Source of the DNA: an uncultured Alistipes sp.
GTDB taxonomy: Bacteria > Bacteroidota > Bacteroidia > Bacteroidales > Rikenellaceae
Reading direction: 5' to 3'
Assembly (NCBI GenBank): GCA_937880705.1
Contig: CALGRZ010000047.1
Coordinates: 1-32,117 of the forward strand
DNA: 32,117 nt
In this document: positions 14,725 to 23,139 of the stretch, one piece after another
Layout: every line of letters starts with the position of its first letter
Numbering within the stretch: position 1 is the stretch's first letter
Position numbers and translations under genes: made by a program
Notes under the pieces: model-generated
Seen by the model: the letters and a program-made list of their open reading frames with translations, nothing else
What the model was told of the DNA's origin: nothing
Database searches by the model: none

Positions 14725-16231
14725 CATCATCACGCAAAGTTACCCTTTTTTTTCGTTTTATCGACCACGCCGTCAAAGTAATTATGAGCAGCACCCCATA
14801 ATATATCGCCACACCACCTCGAGAGATGGTATACTCCACCGAGCCATAGGGGATGGCGCAAGCACCCTCGACCACCATATTCTGCCACTCGGCGGCCCAC
14901 TCGGCAACCGCCTTGAAGGGGATGTGCAGAGGCGCGGGCATGACCATCGCCAGAAGGCCACAACCGATGATCACATAGGAGCTGACCATAGCCACAGGGG
15001 TGAGCACAACGCCCACAAGGGGCACACGGCCAAACGTCGAGGAGATAAGCGGCAGCGTCCACAGCGTGGCCACCACACCCACGACGATGGTCGAGAGCAC
15101 CCACCGCTCCACCACGCCACGGTGCAGCAGCCGCGAACAGATGGGCACGCCCCACAGGATGATGCCCATCACGGCAAGCACCGAGAGCTGAAAACTTATG
15201 TCGTATAGGTAGTTAGCCCTATAAAGCAGCATTACAAATACCGTGGCAGAGAGTGCATTGAGCGAGTTATAATGCGACGACAGCGCATAGGAGGTGTAGA
15301 GCACCGTGACCATCACGGCGGCACGCAGCACCGAGGGCGAAGCTCCACTCGCCAGGGCAAAGAGCCACAGCCCCACGATGACCAACACATCGCGCAGCAG
15401 GTGTCCCGAGGGCAGGAGTATGAGTGGCAGCAGCAGCGTGCCGATGGCCATAACCACGATGCCGAGGTGCAGACCCGAGACGGCCATAAGGTGTGCAAGG
15501 CCACTGCGCGAATAGGCTTCACGCAGGTCGTCAGGCAGCCCGGCACGCGACCCTGCGACCATGGCCACCACCACCGCATCGGCCCTCGGCTCCCCGACAT
15601 AGCGGCCGAGGCTCTCGACAGCACGACGTTGCAGACCGCGCTGCGCCTCGGGCACGATGTCGAGCAGCGAGATATCCGTAATGCTCACACCGCCCACATA
15701 ACCGCGCCGACGAAGCTGGGTGTTGTAACCCTCGTAGCGCGACATGCGCTCACGGAGGCTACCCACAACCGTAAGGCGCGAGCCCCACGCCACACCCTTG
15801 GCACGGATCCACAGCTGCACCCTCTCATCGGCCGCACGCCACTCGTCGTCACACCACCCCACAACACGTCCATCGGCGAAAAGGTAGTCGCCACGCGGTG
15901 CGGGCATACTCTCCACGACGATCTCCATCTCTATGGTACGGTCATACGGGATGGTCGAGTCGCGCTCGCCAAGGCGAGCCACCGCCATGCCGACAACGAG
16001 CAGTGCTACGGCCACACAGAGGTAGGATATAGCACGCCCTATGGTGCGCCACGCCAACAATGCCATGAGCACCGCCACCACAAGCAGCACCACCATCGGA
16101 CACGCTACACACCGCTCGAGCGATATACCCGCGACAAAGGGTAGAAGCACAACGAGCATGGGCACCGACCGTAGCCGATGCCCAAGATGTTGTAGTGACA
16201 GCTCGCTATGCCAATGGTCTGATACGAACAT
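14714..16231 (-). CDS. ComEC/Rec2-family membrane channel, without MBL domain
   Basis: This 505-residue protein has about 10-12 membrane helices. Residues about 25-190 fit the N-terminal DUF4131/OB-like region (with RMSRYEGYNTQLRRRGYVGG). The competence domain follows, with the hallmark SGLAHLMAVSGLHLG near residue 235. Full ComEC proteins carry single-stranded DNA across the inner membrane during natural transformation and often end in a metallo-beta-lactamase domain. That domain is missing here, as in other Bacteroidetes members I recall. The upstream neighbour is an MBL-fold hydrolase, but of a different (UlaG-like) subfamily. It overlaps that gene by 26 bases and the downstream methyltransferase by about 11-20. 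DNA uptake is inferred from family only. Confidence 0.88.
   Translation of the reverse strand: MFVSDHWHSELSLQHLGHRLRSVPMLVVLLPFVAGISLERCVACPMVVLLVVAVLMALLAWRTIGRAISYLCVAVALLVVGMAVARLGERDSTIPYDRTIEMEIVVESMPAPRGDYLFADGRVVGWCDDEWRAADERVQLWIRAKGVAWGSRLTVVGSLRERMSRYEGYNTQLRRRGYVGGVSITDISLLDIVPEAQRGLQRRAVESLGRYVGEPRADAVVVAMVAGSRAGLPDDLREAYSRSGLAHLMAVSGLHLGIVVMAIGTLLLPLILLPSGHLLRDVLVIVGLWLFALASGASPSVLRAAVMVTVLYTSYALSSHYNSLNALSATVFVMLLYRANYLYDISFQLSVLAVMGIILWGVPICSRLLHRGVVERWVLSTIVVGVVATLWTLPLISSTFGRVPLVGVVLTPVAMVSSYVIIGCGLLAMVMPAPLHIPFKAVAEWAAEWQNMVVEGACAIPYGSVEYTISRGGVAIYYGVLLIITLTAWSIKRKKRVTLRDDDAL
14735..14742 (-). promoter_or_regulatory. Internal -7 element upstream of the PG_1098-like gene
   Basis: TAACTTTG on the minus strand inside the 3' end of comEC. 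Transcription would start at about 14728-14731, so the mRNA would be leaderless or nearly so for the ATGs at 14730-14724. There is no clear -33 box, so this may be chance. Confidence 0.35.
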
Positions 16232-16928
16232 CGCACACGCTCTTCAATCGCTCGGCCAGAGCCTCCACGTCGGTAGGCTCATCGACCTGACCCCAGTGGT
16301 AGGGGTAGTAGATCTTGGGGCGGATGGCCTCGACAGCCTCGACAGCCTCGTAGGGTGTCATCGTATATGGCTGATTTACACAGATAAAGGCTATGTCGAT
16401 GTCGCGCAACGCACGCAGCTCATCGGTAGGCTCCGTATCGCCCGAGAGGTATATGCGCACCGCACCGTCGAGTGTCACCACATAGCCACAATCCTCCCTC
16501 TCGCGGGGGTGGAACTGCAACTGGTGCTCCGAGGTGTTGTAGGCCGCCACAGCCTCAACGCGGATATCGTCAAAGGGCTCGGCCACAGCACCCGGCAGCA
16601 TGGTGTAGCAGTCGCCCTGGAAGCTCTCGGCCGAGCTCTTATCGCAGAGGATGCGTGTATCGGCCCTCTGCAACATCTCGATAGCCGCCATGTCGAAGTG
16701 GTCGTAGTGCGAGTGTGTGACAAGTATCATATCGGCCTTGGGCAGCGAGGCGTAGTCGGCATGGCCCACAACGGGGTCAACATATATGTGACGACCCTCA
16801 TACTCGATGGCTACCGAGGCGTGGGCAAAGAAGGTAAGGCGCAACTTGCGGCCATTGATCTCAACCTCGTCATAGGGCGAGGCAGGTGCGACGGTCTTGC
16901 CGCCGAAGAGTTTTGAAAAAAATCCCAT
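16206..16928 (-). CDS. MBL-fold metal-dependent hydrolase (UlaG-like, COG2220)
   Basis: This 240-residue cytoplasmic hydrolase has the metal-binding motif VTHSHYDHFD (HxHxDH-like) near residue 70. Further ligands lie in the YLSGDTEPTDELRAL segment and the final YYPYHWGQVDEP. The pattern fits the UlaG-like, L-ascorbate-6-P lactonase branch of the metallo-beta-lactamase fold. The substrate is unknown, and ComEC association should not be assumed. It is in an operon: 10 bases after the alpha/beta hydrolase gene and overlapping comEC by 26 bases. Confidence 0.88.
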   Translation of the reverse strand: MGFFSKLFGGKTVAPASPYDEVEINGRKLRLTFFAHASVAIEYEGRHIYVDPVVGHADYASLPKADMILVTHSHYDHFDMAAIEMLQRADTRILCDKSSAESFQGDCYTMLPGAVAEPFDDIRVEAVAAYNTSEHQLQFHPREREDCGYVVTLDGAVRIYLSGDTEPTDELRALRDIDIAFICVNQPYTMTPYEAVEAVEAIRPKIYYPYHWGQVDEPTDVEALAERLKSVCDVRIRPLA

Positions 16929-16938
16929 AGTCGTAAGT

Positions 16939-17913
16939 CTATTTATCTGTTACTGTTTCGTTTACAAAGTTTGCTATCTCCTCAACAAGGCCCTCTTCGA
17001 GCGGCAGTTGCGCATTGGTGTAGACGCTCACCAGCTGCTCCACGCGATCCTTCGTCGTGCTGGGCTTCAGCACATGGGTCATAGCCTCGAAGTTACGCCA
17101 GCGCGCCGTGGGCGATGCCTCCAAGAGTCGCTCGCCGTTGTCGGGCGTGATCTGTATGTCGTGACCTCCCGTGATGATGAGTTGAGGGCACGGACACTGC
17201 GCGATAAGTGCCACAGGGTCATCCTGCATGGAGTCTATGAGGAAGGGCTGCACCGAGCTGTGAAAGAGCGACTGCAACTCGTGGGGCACGCTCTCGTCGG
17301 GCACCATCTCGCCACGCTTAAGGCTCTGAATGATGTTTGTGGCCGAGACCATAAGGCCGATATACGAGGGCATCAGCTGTGCCGAGAGCTGTCTGCCGAG
17401 GATGACATCCAAGGGGTAGCCTGCGGCACAGAGCAGCACCACGCCATCGATCTCGGCACCCTCGCGCAAGCACATCTGAAGGGCTATACTACCACCCTCG
17501 CTATGTCCCACAACCACAACATGTTGGTAGCCCTCGTTATGCAGGAAATCCACGCACTTGAGCGCATCGTCAACAAAGTCGTCCAGCACCACAGCCTCGA
17601 TATGCGACTGCTCGGCATGGCTCTCTGCCACACCCCGCTTATCGTAGCGCAACACATCGAAGCCGCACTTCGCAAGCTCATGGGCAAGCATCATATAGCA
17701 GTAGGTGTTCAGGTTCAACGACGAGTTGCCGTTGCGGTCGGTAGGCCCCGAGCCGGCGATGATGAGCAGTGCCGTGTCGGTCGCATCGCCCGACTGGGTG
17801 AGCGTACCGCAGAGCGTACCCCACTCACAGCCTATGGCAACCTCGCGCTCCTGCGCCACCGCTGCGACCGCCATGGCCAGCATGACGACTAATGTTAATA
17901 GGTATCTTCTCAT
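16939..17913 (-). CDS. Exported alpha/beta hydrolase (serine esterase/peptidase S33-like)
   Basis: This 324-residue protein has a signal peptide at residues 1-20 (LLTLVVMLAMAVAAVA then QER), so it acts outside the cytoplasm. The nucleophile is Ser138 in VGHSEGGS. LIIAGSGPTDRNGNS is the oxyanion-loop segment of this family, YDKRGVAES is the typical strand-turn, and the acid and base fit the Asp of ITGGHDIQI and the His of AMTHVLKPS. Relatives are annotated as alpha/beta hydrolases, esterases or S33 peptidases. The natural substrate is not known. It follows xerD by eight bases and precedes the MBL gene by ten. Confidence 0.9.
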   Translation of the reverse strand: MRRYLLTLVVMLAMAVAAVAQEREVAIGCEWGTLCGTLTQSGDATDTALLIIAGSGPTDRNGNSSLNLNTYCYMMLAHELAKCGFDVLRYDKRGVAESHAEQSHIEAVVLDDFVDDALKCVDFLHNEGYQHVVVVGHSEGGSIALQMCLREGAEIDGVVLLCAAGYPLDVILGRQLSAQLMPSYIGLMVSATNIIQSLKRGEMVPDESVPHELQSLFHSSVQPFLIDSMQDDPVALIAQCPCPQLIITGGHDIQITPDNGERLLEASPTARWRNFEAMTHVLKPSTTKDRVEQLVSVYTNAQLPLEEGLVEEIANFVNETVTDK

Positions 17914-17921
17914 GGCTCGAA

Positions 17922-18827
17922 CTATAGCTCCAGATCCGTAAACGCATCCCCGATGACCTGCGAGAGGTGCTTACGATCCAGATGTGTATATATCTCGGTT
18001 GTCACAATATTCTCGTGTCCCAGCAGCTCCTGCACCTGACGGATGTTGGCACCACCCTCGAGCATGTGCGTAGCAAAGGAGTGGCGAAGCGTATGGGGGC
18101 TTATCTGCTTGTCGATGCCCGCCTGACGGGCCGCCTGCTTGATGATGTTGAAGACCATCACGCGCGTGAGGGGCAGACCACGGTTGTTGAGCATGAGGGT
18201 GGTCTCGGAGCGGTGCTTCGGCTCGCGGAACTCCATGTATAGCTGTATCTTATCGCGCGCTGTAGAGCTTATGGGCACCAGACGCTGCTTATCGCCCTTA
18301 CCCACAATGCGGATGTAGCCCTCGCCAAAGAAGAGATCCTCCAGACGCAGCGACGTAAGCTCCGACACACGCAGACCACACGAGTAGAGCACCTCGACAA
18401 TGGCACTGTCGCGGCACCCCTTCGAGGTTGTGATATCGAACGTGGCAAGCATGGCATCTATCTCCTCGACGGTGAGCGTGTCGGGGAGCACACGGCCCGA
18501 CTTCGGGGCCTCGATATACTCGGTCGGGAGCTGCTCGATATGGTCACCCAGCAGCAGGAAGTTGAAGAAGCTCTTTATGCCGCTTAGGCGACGTGCCTGC
18601 GACGAGCGACTGCGGCCACGGTCGTAGAGCCAGGCCATATAACGCTCGATCATCTGCGCCTCGACGCGGTAAGGTGGCACGTCGAACTGACGCATTATGT
18701 AGTGGGCAAACTCCTCCAAATCACGCATATAGGCCTCCACGGTATTCTCCGCCAGATGCTTCTCCAGGCGTATATACCTGCGATAGTCTCTCGCAATTTC
18801 CTCCCACTTTTTCGCACTTTGAGCCAT
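17922..18827 (-). CDS. xerD: Tyrosine recombinase XerD
   Basis: This 301-residue recombinase resolves chromosome dimers at dif together with XerC. The N-terminal SAM-like DNA-binding domain (about residues 8-95) is followed by the catalytic domain. The active-site Arg is in [12 protein letters not shown], the Lys in [12 protein letters not shown], the His-Arg pair in [15 protein letters not shown], and the His and nucleophile Tyr in [15 protein letters not shown]. Length and motifs are normal for housekeeping XerD, not for an integrative-element integrase. It is the first gene of the seven-gene minus-strand operon. A dif site was not identified. Confidence 0.94.
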   Translation of the reverse strand: MAQSAKKWEEIARDYRRYIRLEKHLAENTVEAYMRDLEEFAHYIMRQFDVPPYRVEAQMIERYMAWLYDRGRSRSSQARRLSGIKSFFNFLLLGDHIEQLPTEYIEAPKSGRVLPDTLTVEEIDAMLATFDITTSKGCRDSAIVEVLYSCGLRVSELTSLRLEDLFFGEGYIRIVGKGDKQRLVPISSTARDKIQLYMEFREPKHRSETTLMLNNRGLPLTRVMVFNIIKQAARQAGIDKQISPHTLRHSFATHMLEGGANIRQVQELLGHENIVTTEIYTHLDRKHLSQVIGDAFTDLEL

Positions 18828-18835
18828 AATATTAC

Positions 18836-18854
18836 TATCTTTGTGGTAAAGTTA
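18836..18854. promoter_or_regulatory. Back-to-back -7-like elements between xerD and prmA
   Basis: TATCTTTG at 18836-18843 faces plus (prmA), and TAACTTTA on the minus strand at 18854-18847 faces xerD. Neither has a convincing TTTG -33 box at 18-20 bases. TACCTTTT near 18886 is an alternative for prmA. Confidence 0.35.
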
Positions 18855-18918
18855 CGAAAAATATTTTACATAATATAATTTTATCGTACCTTTTTACCAT
18901 TTTTAGTAAATATATCCT

Positions 18919-19770
18919 ATGCGACAATACATCGACTTCGCGCTACTCTGCGCCGACGAGACCCAGGCCGAGATTGCCACCGCCTACCTCTCCGACCTAC
19001 CCTTCGAGAGCTTCGACAGCGAGTGCTCCGAGCAGGGGGTGGTGCTGCACGCCTACATGCCACTGGAGCAGTGGGAGGATAACCGCCTCGCAGCCACAGA
19101 TGCCGTGGAGGGGTGTGGCAAGATTATCGGCCAGCACATCATCGAGGATGAGAACTGGAACGCAACGTGGGAGCAGGAGAGCTTCAGCCGTGTCGACATC
19201 GACCGACGCATGGTCATCCGCGCACCCCACCACCCTGCGCCCGACGACCCGTCGGTCAAGGATATCGTTGTGGTGCCCCGCATGTCCTTCGGCTCGGGCC
19301 ACCACTACACCTCGCGCATGATGTGTCGCGCCATAATGCGCCTCACACCACCCGAGGGCCACATCCTCGATGTTGGCTGTGGCACGGGTATACTCTCGCT
19401 GGCGGCACTCAAGTGTGGCGCAGCCTCGGCCGTGGCCGTGGACATAGACCCCTGGTCGGTGGAGAGTGCCTCGGAGGCGGCACACCTGAATGGTGTGGCG
19501 GAGCGCATGCGCGTGGTGCTCGGCACCGTGGAGAGCATCCCCGACGAGCTCTTCGACATGGTCGTTGCCAACATCAACCGCAACATCATCCTCCAAGATA
19601 TGGCGCACTATGCCGCAGCCCTCAAGGCGGGAGGTGTGCTGCTCTTAAGCGGCTTCCTGCGCGAAGACATTGAGGCCATCAGCCAAGCGGCCGAGCGATA
19701 TGATATCCACACGGAGCAGACCACAGAGGATAACGAGTGGATATGCCTCGAATGTCGTAAACAGCTATAA
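18919..19770 (+). CDS. prmA: Ribosomal protein L11 methyltransferase
   Basis: This 283-residue enzyme uses S-adenosylmethionine to trimethylate lysines of ribosomal protein L11. The N-terminal L11-recognition domain is about residues 1-90. The methyltransferase core has FGSGHHYTSRMM, motif I ILDVGCGTGILSLAA near residue 149, and VVANINRNI near residue 214, the Asn-rich active-site stretch of PrmA. Length is normal. A WbqC-like gene follows in the same direction after 11 bases, a likely two-gene operon. Confidence 0.92.
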   Translation: MRQYIDFALLCADETQAEIATAYLSDLPFESFDSECSEQGVVLHAYMPLEQWEDNRLAATDAVEGCGKIIGQHIIEDENWNATWEQESFSRVDIDRRMVIRAPHHPAPDDPSVKDIVVVPRMSFGSGHHYTSRMMCRAIMRLTPPEGHILDVGCGTGILSLAALKCGAASAVAVDIDPWSVESASEAAHLNGVAERMRVVLGTVESIPDELFDMVVANINRNIILQDMAHYAAALKAGGVLLLSGFLREDIEAISQAAERYDIHTEQTTEDNEWICLECRKQL

Positions 19771-19781
19771 AACAGATTGCT

Positions 19782-20384
19782 ATGATAATCCTTCCGTCGG
19801 CATACTTCGGCTCGATAGAGTACTGGGCAGCCATCCTGCAGGGTGGCGATGATGTGGTCATAGACCTCGGCGAGAACTATGTAAAACGCTCGGAGCGCAA
19901 CCGCACCGAGATACTCACCTCGGGCGGCGTTATGCAGCTCTCGGTGCAGCTGTGCCACGCCAACAAGCCACGTCAGGCGATGCGCTCGATGCGCATAGAC
20001 TACTCGAAGAGGTGGCAGCACCAGCACCACATAGCCATGATGTCGGCCTACCGCTCGTCGCCCTATTATGACCACTACGCCCACCGCTTCGAGGAGCTCT
20101 ACTCGCGCCACTGGGAGTGGCTTACGGAGCTCAACCTCGCCACGCTGGAGAGCGTGTGCAACATCCTAAAGGTCAGCACACCACGCCTCTCGGAGCAATA
20201 TATCACAGCCTCAAACGAGGATCTGGATATGCGCCAAAAACAGCGAGGCTCGACCTTTGTGGCCGAGCCCTACATGCAGGTATTTGGCGACAGGATGGAG
20301 TTTGTGCCCAACCTCTCGATCTACGATCTTATAATGTGCGAAGGCCCCGCGGCGCGCGACGTGCTTTTAGGTTGCCGACTCTGA
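19782..20384 (+). CDS. WbqC-like protein
   Basis: This 200-residue protein resembles the WbqC family (PF08889), found in O-antigen or other surface polysaccharide contexts and also as lone housekeeping copies in Bacteroidetes. Typical segments are SAYFGSIEYWAAIL at the start, RNRTEILTSGGVMQLSVQL and ISYDL-like NLSIYDLIMCEG near the end. The biochemical activity is unknown. It lies 11 bases after prmA. Its last 56 bases overlap the 3' end of the convergent glycoside hydrolase gene. No transcription terminator is seen between them, so the two transcripts are antisense at their ends. Confidence 0.85.
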   Translation: MIILPSAYFGSIEYWAAILQGGDDVVIDLGENYVKRSERNRTEILTSGGVMQLSVQLCHANKPRQAMRSMRIDYSKRWQHQHHIAMMSAYRSSPYYDHYAHRFEELYSRHWEWLTELNLATLESVCNILKVSTPRLSEQYITASNEDLDMRQKQRGSTFVAEPYMQVFGDRMEFVPNLSIYDLIMCEGPAARDVLLGCRL

Positions 20385-22377
20385 TAGAGGCCGTGTCGCG
20401 CAGTCGTTGCAGGGTATCTATGGCCACAAGCTCCGCACGGTCGTGCACCACAACCGTATCGGCAACCCAGCGGCCGGCACCTGCACGGCGCAGAGGCACC
20501 GTGTCACCCTCGACAAGCAGCGTGGGGCTACCCTCCGAGGCGTAGACCGTCACGCGGTGCAGCGTGTCGCGACGCTCCACCCAGCGACGCTCGGTGATGT
20601 ATAGCGTAGGCTCCTCGCCGTTCCACATGGCACGGTAGAGGTAGTAGGCATCCTTCTTCGTGCGGTGGTCGAACTCCACCACACCCGACTGATTTAGGCC
20701 ATAGGCCCTACGCGCCGAGGCGTAGTCGAACATATTGTTGAGCCACAGGCCCCAGAACATCTGCGACGAGGCGAGTATCTCGGAATAACACTCATGCAGC
20801 TCGGTATGTCGCCTCTCGGGGAGGCTCAACGAGCCACGCTCGGCACGCTTCAGCTCATCCACCTGCTGACTACGCGACCCCTCTTCGCCATAGCATACGC
20901 CGTAGCGCAAACGGCTCCACATCTTGTTACCCCCCAGCTGGCTGCACCACACCGCAACATCCGACGGATGGCCCTTTGACCAACCCACGCTCTGGCGGAA
21001 GACGATAAGGTCCGTGATGAGGTTTATCGCTCCATCGGCATCGCTGCAGCCCACCGTCTTACGCGAGCCATCGAGCGAGTGCGCCAGGTCGTTAAGCTCG
21101 CCGATATAGCCCGTCACATCGTCACCACGCTGCCACGTCTCGGAGAAGAGGCCCCACATCACCACCGAGGGGTGGTTGTAGCTCTGTGCGATGACCTCGC
21201 GCAGCTGCTCAAAGCCATTCTCACGGAGTGCCGTCGTGGGGTAATAGCAGACGTCGGCCAGGGCATACGAGGCTCGGGTGAAGGGTATGTCGACCCACGC
21301 CACGAGACCCCTACGATCACACTCATCGTATAGCTCCGCAGCATGGGGGCCACCCAACGAGCGCACTGCCGTAACGCCCATGTCGGCCATCGTAGCGAGA
21401 TCCTCGAGCAGCTCCTCGCGCCCCAGAATAGCACCCACTCCGCCACGGTCATGGGCATAGTTTACGCCCCTGACATCGACTGCCGAGCCATTGATGCACA
21501 GCCTGTTATCATCGCTTATTGTGATATTGCGCAGACCCGTCGTCACCACCACCCTGTCGGTGAGTGCCGAGGGGTTGCCCAGCGACACCTCGACGGTGTA
21601 GAGGTTAGGCTCGTCGGGGCTCCACAGCACCGGTGACTCAATCTCGTAGGGTATGTCGATGCTCTTTGCAGGGTCGAGCTTCGAGACCCTCACCGCACGG
21701 TGCACCACCTCGTAGCCATCGGGGCCCACGATGCGCATATTTACCGTGAGGTGCTCGACACCGGGTGCCGAGGCGTAGAGGCGCACAACACCCGAGGCAC
21801 GCTCCGGCGACACCTCATACTGGTCGACAAAGACTCCGTCGGACGAGTAGTAGGTGGGCGACACAATCTGCTTGTTGGTCACCAGCAGCTCCACATCGCG
21901 GTAGATGCCGCCATAGAGCATCTGGTCGGTAGAGGTGGGCAGCACGTCGTTACGCTGGTTGTTCGACACCACCACCAGAATCATATTGTTGGCACCGAAG
22001 TTAACGCGGTGCGTAATCTCCATGGTAAAGGCCGTGTAGCCGCCACGGTGCTCGCCTATGTGACGACCGTTGACAAATAGATCGGCCACGCTCTGCACAC
22101 CGCCAAAGCGCAGGAAGAGACGCTTGTTGCTCCACTCCGCGGGGATGTATATCTGTCGCATGTAGTTGGCCGTGGTGCGCAGGTAGCTGCCACGCTGAGC
22201 CTCGCTGTCGCTGTTCCAGCTGTGGGGCAACGAGATAAAGTCGGCCGTGTCGCTGTCGCGTTCATCCGAGAAGAAGAAACGCCAGTCGTCGTTGAGCGTA
22301 TAGCTCTCGCGCAGAGGCTCCTGGGCCATCGCCACGCCGTGGATAATTATGAACAAAAGTGTTATAAGTAGTCTCAT
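20329..22377 (-). CDS. Glycoside hydrolase family 2 (beta-galactosidase-like), divergent active site
   Basis: This 682-residue exported enzyme has a signal peptide at residues 1-18 (ending GVAMA, then QEP). The GH2 sugar-binding domain (about 20-180), Ig-like domain (about 185-280) and TIM barrel (about 285-580) follow, then a short C-terminal domain. The expected acid/base is Glu413 in WGLFSETW, where GH2 enzymes usually have Asn before the Glu, here Ser412. The nucleophile would be Glu498 in CYGEEGS, where SEYG is usual. The segment normally reading RxxHYP is VRSLGGPHA. These changes suggest altered specificity or weak activity. Substrate is unknown. No SusC/SusD genes are nearby, so it is not part of a visible polysaccharide utilisation locus. 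Confidence 0.85.
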   Translation of the reverse strand: MRLLITLLFIIIHGVAMAQEPLRESYTLNDDWRFFFSDERDSDTADFISLPHSWNSDSEAQRGSYLRTTANYMRQIYIPAEWSNKRLFLRFGGVQSVADLFVNGRHIGEHRGGYTAFTMEITHRVNFGANNMILVVVSNNQRNDVLPTSTDQMLYGGIYRDVELLVTNKQIVSPTYYSSDGVFVDQYEVSPERASGVVRLYASAPGVEHLTVNMRIVGPDGYEVVHRAVRVSKLDPAKSIDIPYEIESPVLWSPDEPNLYTVEVSLGNPSALTDRVVVTTGLRNITISDDNRLCINGSAVDVRGVNYAHDRGGVGAILGREELLEDLATMADMGVTAVRSLGGPHAAELYDECDRRGLVAWVDIPFTRASYALADVCYYPTTALRENGFEQLREVIAQSYNHPSVVMWGLFSETWQRGDDVTGYIGELNDLAHSLDGSRKTVGCSDADGAINLITDLIVFRQSVGWSKGHPSDVAVWCSQLGGNKMWSRLRYGVCYGEEGSRSQQVDELKRAERGSLSLPERRHTELHECYSEILASSQMFWGLWLNNMFDYASARRAYGLNQSGVVEFDHRTKKDAYYLYRAMWNGEEPTLYITERRWVERRDTLHRVTVYASEGSPTLLVEGDTVPLRRAGAGRWVADTVVVHDRAELVAIDTLQRLRDTASIRVGNLKARRAPRGLRTL

Positions 22378-22395
22378 AAGTCGGTTTTATAGGGA

Positions 22396-22403
22396 CAAAG
22401 ATA
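22396..22403 (-). promoter_or_regulatory. -7 element of the GH2 gene
   Basis: TATCTTTG on the minus strand, 18 bases from the ATG at 22377. A T-rich tract lies upstream in place of a clear TTTG box. On the plus strand TAACTTCG at 22425-22432 is a weak candidate for cvpA. Confidence 0.45.
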
Positions 22404-22470
22404 CGAAGAAACAAAAAAAATTGCTAACTTCGTGCGAAATATTTACAACGTATAACCTAACACCTACGCT

Positions 22471-23133
22471 ATGTTTATAGATGTCGCTGTTGCAATATGT
22501 GCCGTGTGGGCCTTCATCCTTGGTCTGCGCCGAGGCATCGTCGTACAGTTATGCCACCTCGTAGGCCTCTACATGGCCATACTTCTGGCCCCGCGCTACG
22601 CCACGGAGGTGGGCTCCATCTTTATGGACGACCCGGGCAAGGCCTATCTTGCCGGCTTCTGCCTCATAGTGGCGGGCGGTCTGCTGGTGGTGTGGATCGT
22701 CGCACCCATCCTGCGCCTGATCATCGTCTGGAAACCCATACGCGCCATCGATGCCCTGCTGGGCGGAGTGCTCAACCTCGCAACGATGGTGGTCGTCACC
22801 GCCTCGCTCTTTGCCGTCTTTGACCGCATAAACCTCGGCAACGAGGTGCGTCAGGAGAAGCTCGCCGAGCTATATATCGAGTATCAGGGCCGTGAGGATC
22901 AGCTCGTTGAGAAGATCAAGGCGTTGAGTTCGGGCGAGGTCGATGGCCAGCTGCGCGAGTTCTTCCACCACAAGTATGTCGACTATGAGACCCTTCAGGC
23001 CTCGGCCACGTTCTACCCCTTGGCACGCCTCGGCGTGAAGTTAGCACCGACAATCAAGTATATCGACCAATACATCAAGGAGGAGGTCGACAAGGGCATA
23101 CGTCGCGATATATTTTTAGAGGAGGTAGAGTAA
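22471..23133 (+). CDS. CvpA-family membrane protein
   Basis: This 220-residue protein has four hydrophobic segments in its first 125 residues, with the family pattern of a short first helix and glycine-rich loop (FILGLRRGIVVQLCHLVGLY) and the VWKPIRAIDALLGGVLNLA segment. The C-terminal half is polar. CvpA proteins are inner-membrane proteins linked in Escherichia coli to colicin V export and envelope stress; here the role is open. It heads a tight cluster, with rsgA only six bases downstream. Confidence 0.85.
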   Translation: MFIDVAVAICAVWAFILGLRRGIVVQLCHLVGLYMAILLAPRYATEVGSIFMDDPGKAYLAGFCLIVAGGLLVVWIVAPILRLIIVWKPIRAIDALLGGVLNLATMVVVTASLFAVFDRINLGNEVRQEKLAELYIEYQGREDQLVEKIKALSSGEVDGQLREFFHHKYVDYETLQASATFYPLARLGVKLAPTIKYIDQYIKEEVDKGIRRDIFLEEVE

Positions 23134-23139
23134 CGGCCT

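Noticed and set aside
15272..16144. A 290-codon plus-strand frame opposite comEC
   Set aside because: It is His/Arg/Gln-rich, with no hydrophobic or domain pattern, and is a complement of the ComEC membrane helices.
14714..16928. ComEC split into channel and MBL domain as two genes
   Set aside because: The neighbouring MBL protein has UlaG/COG2220-like motifs, not those of the ComEC C-terminal domain, and it lies upstream of the channel rather than downstream.
17922..18827. Tyrosine recombinase as integrase of a mobile element
   Set aside because: Its length and motifs are those of housekeeping XerD, and no attachment sites, relaxase or phage genes are nearby.
20329..22377. Polysaccharide utilisation locus around the GH2 gene
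   Set aside because: No SusC/SusD pair, sensor-regulator or other carbohydrate enzyme is adjacent; the neighbours are housekeeping genes.
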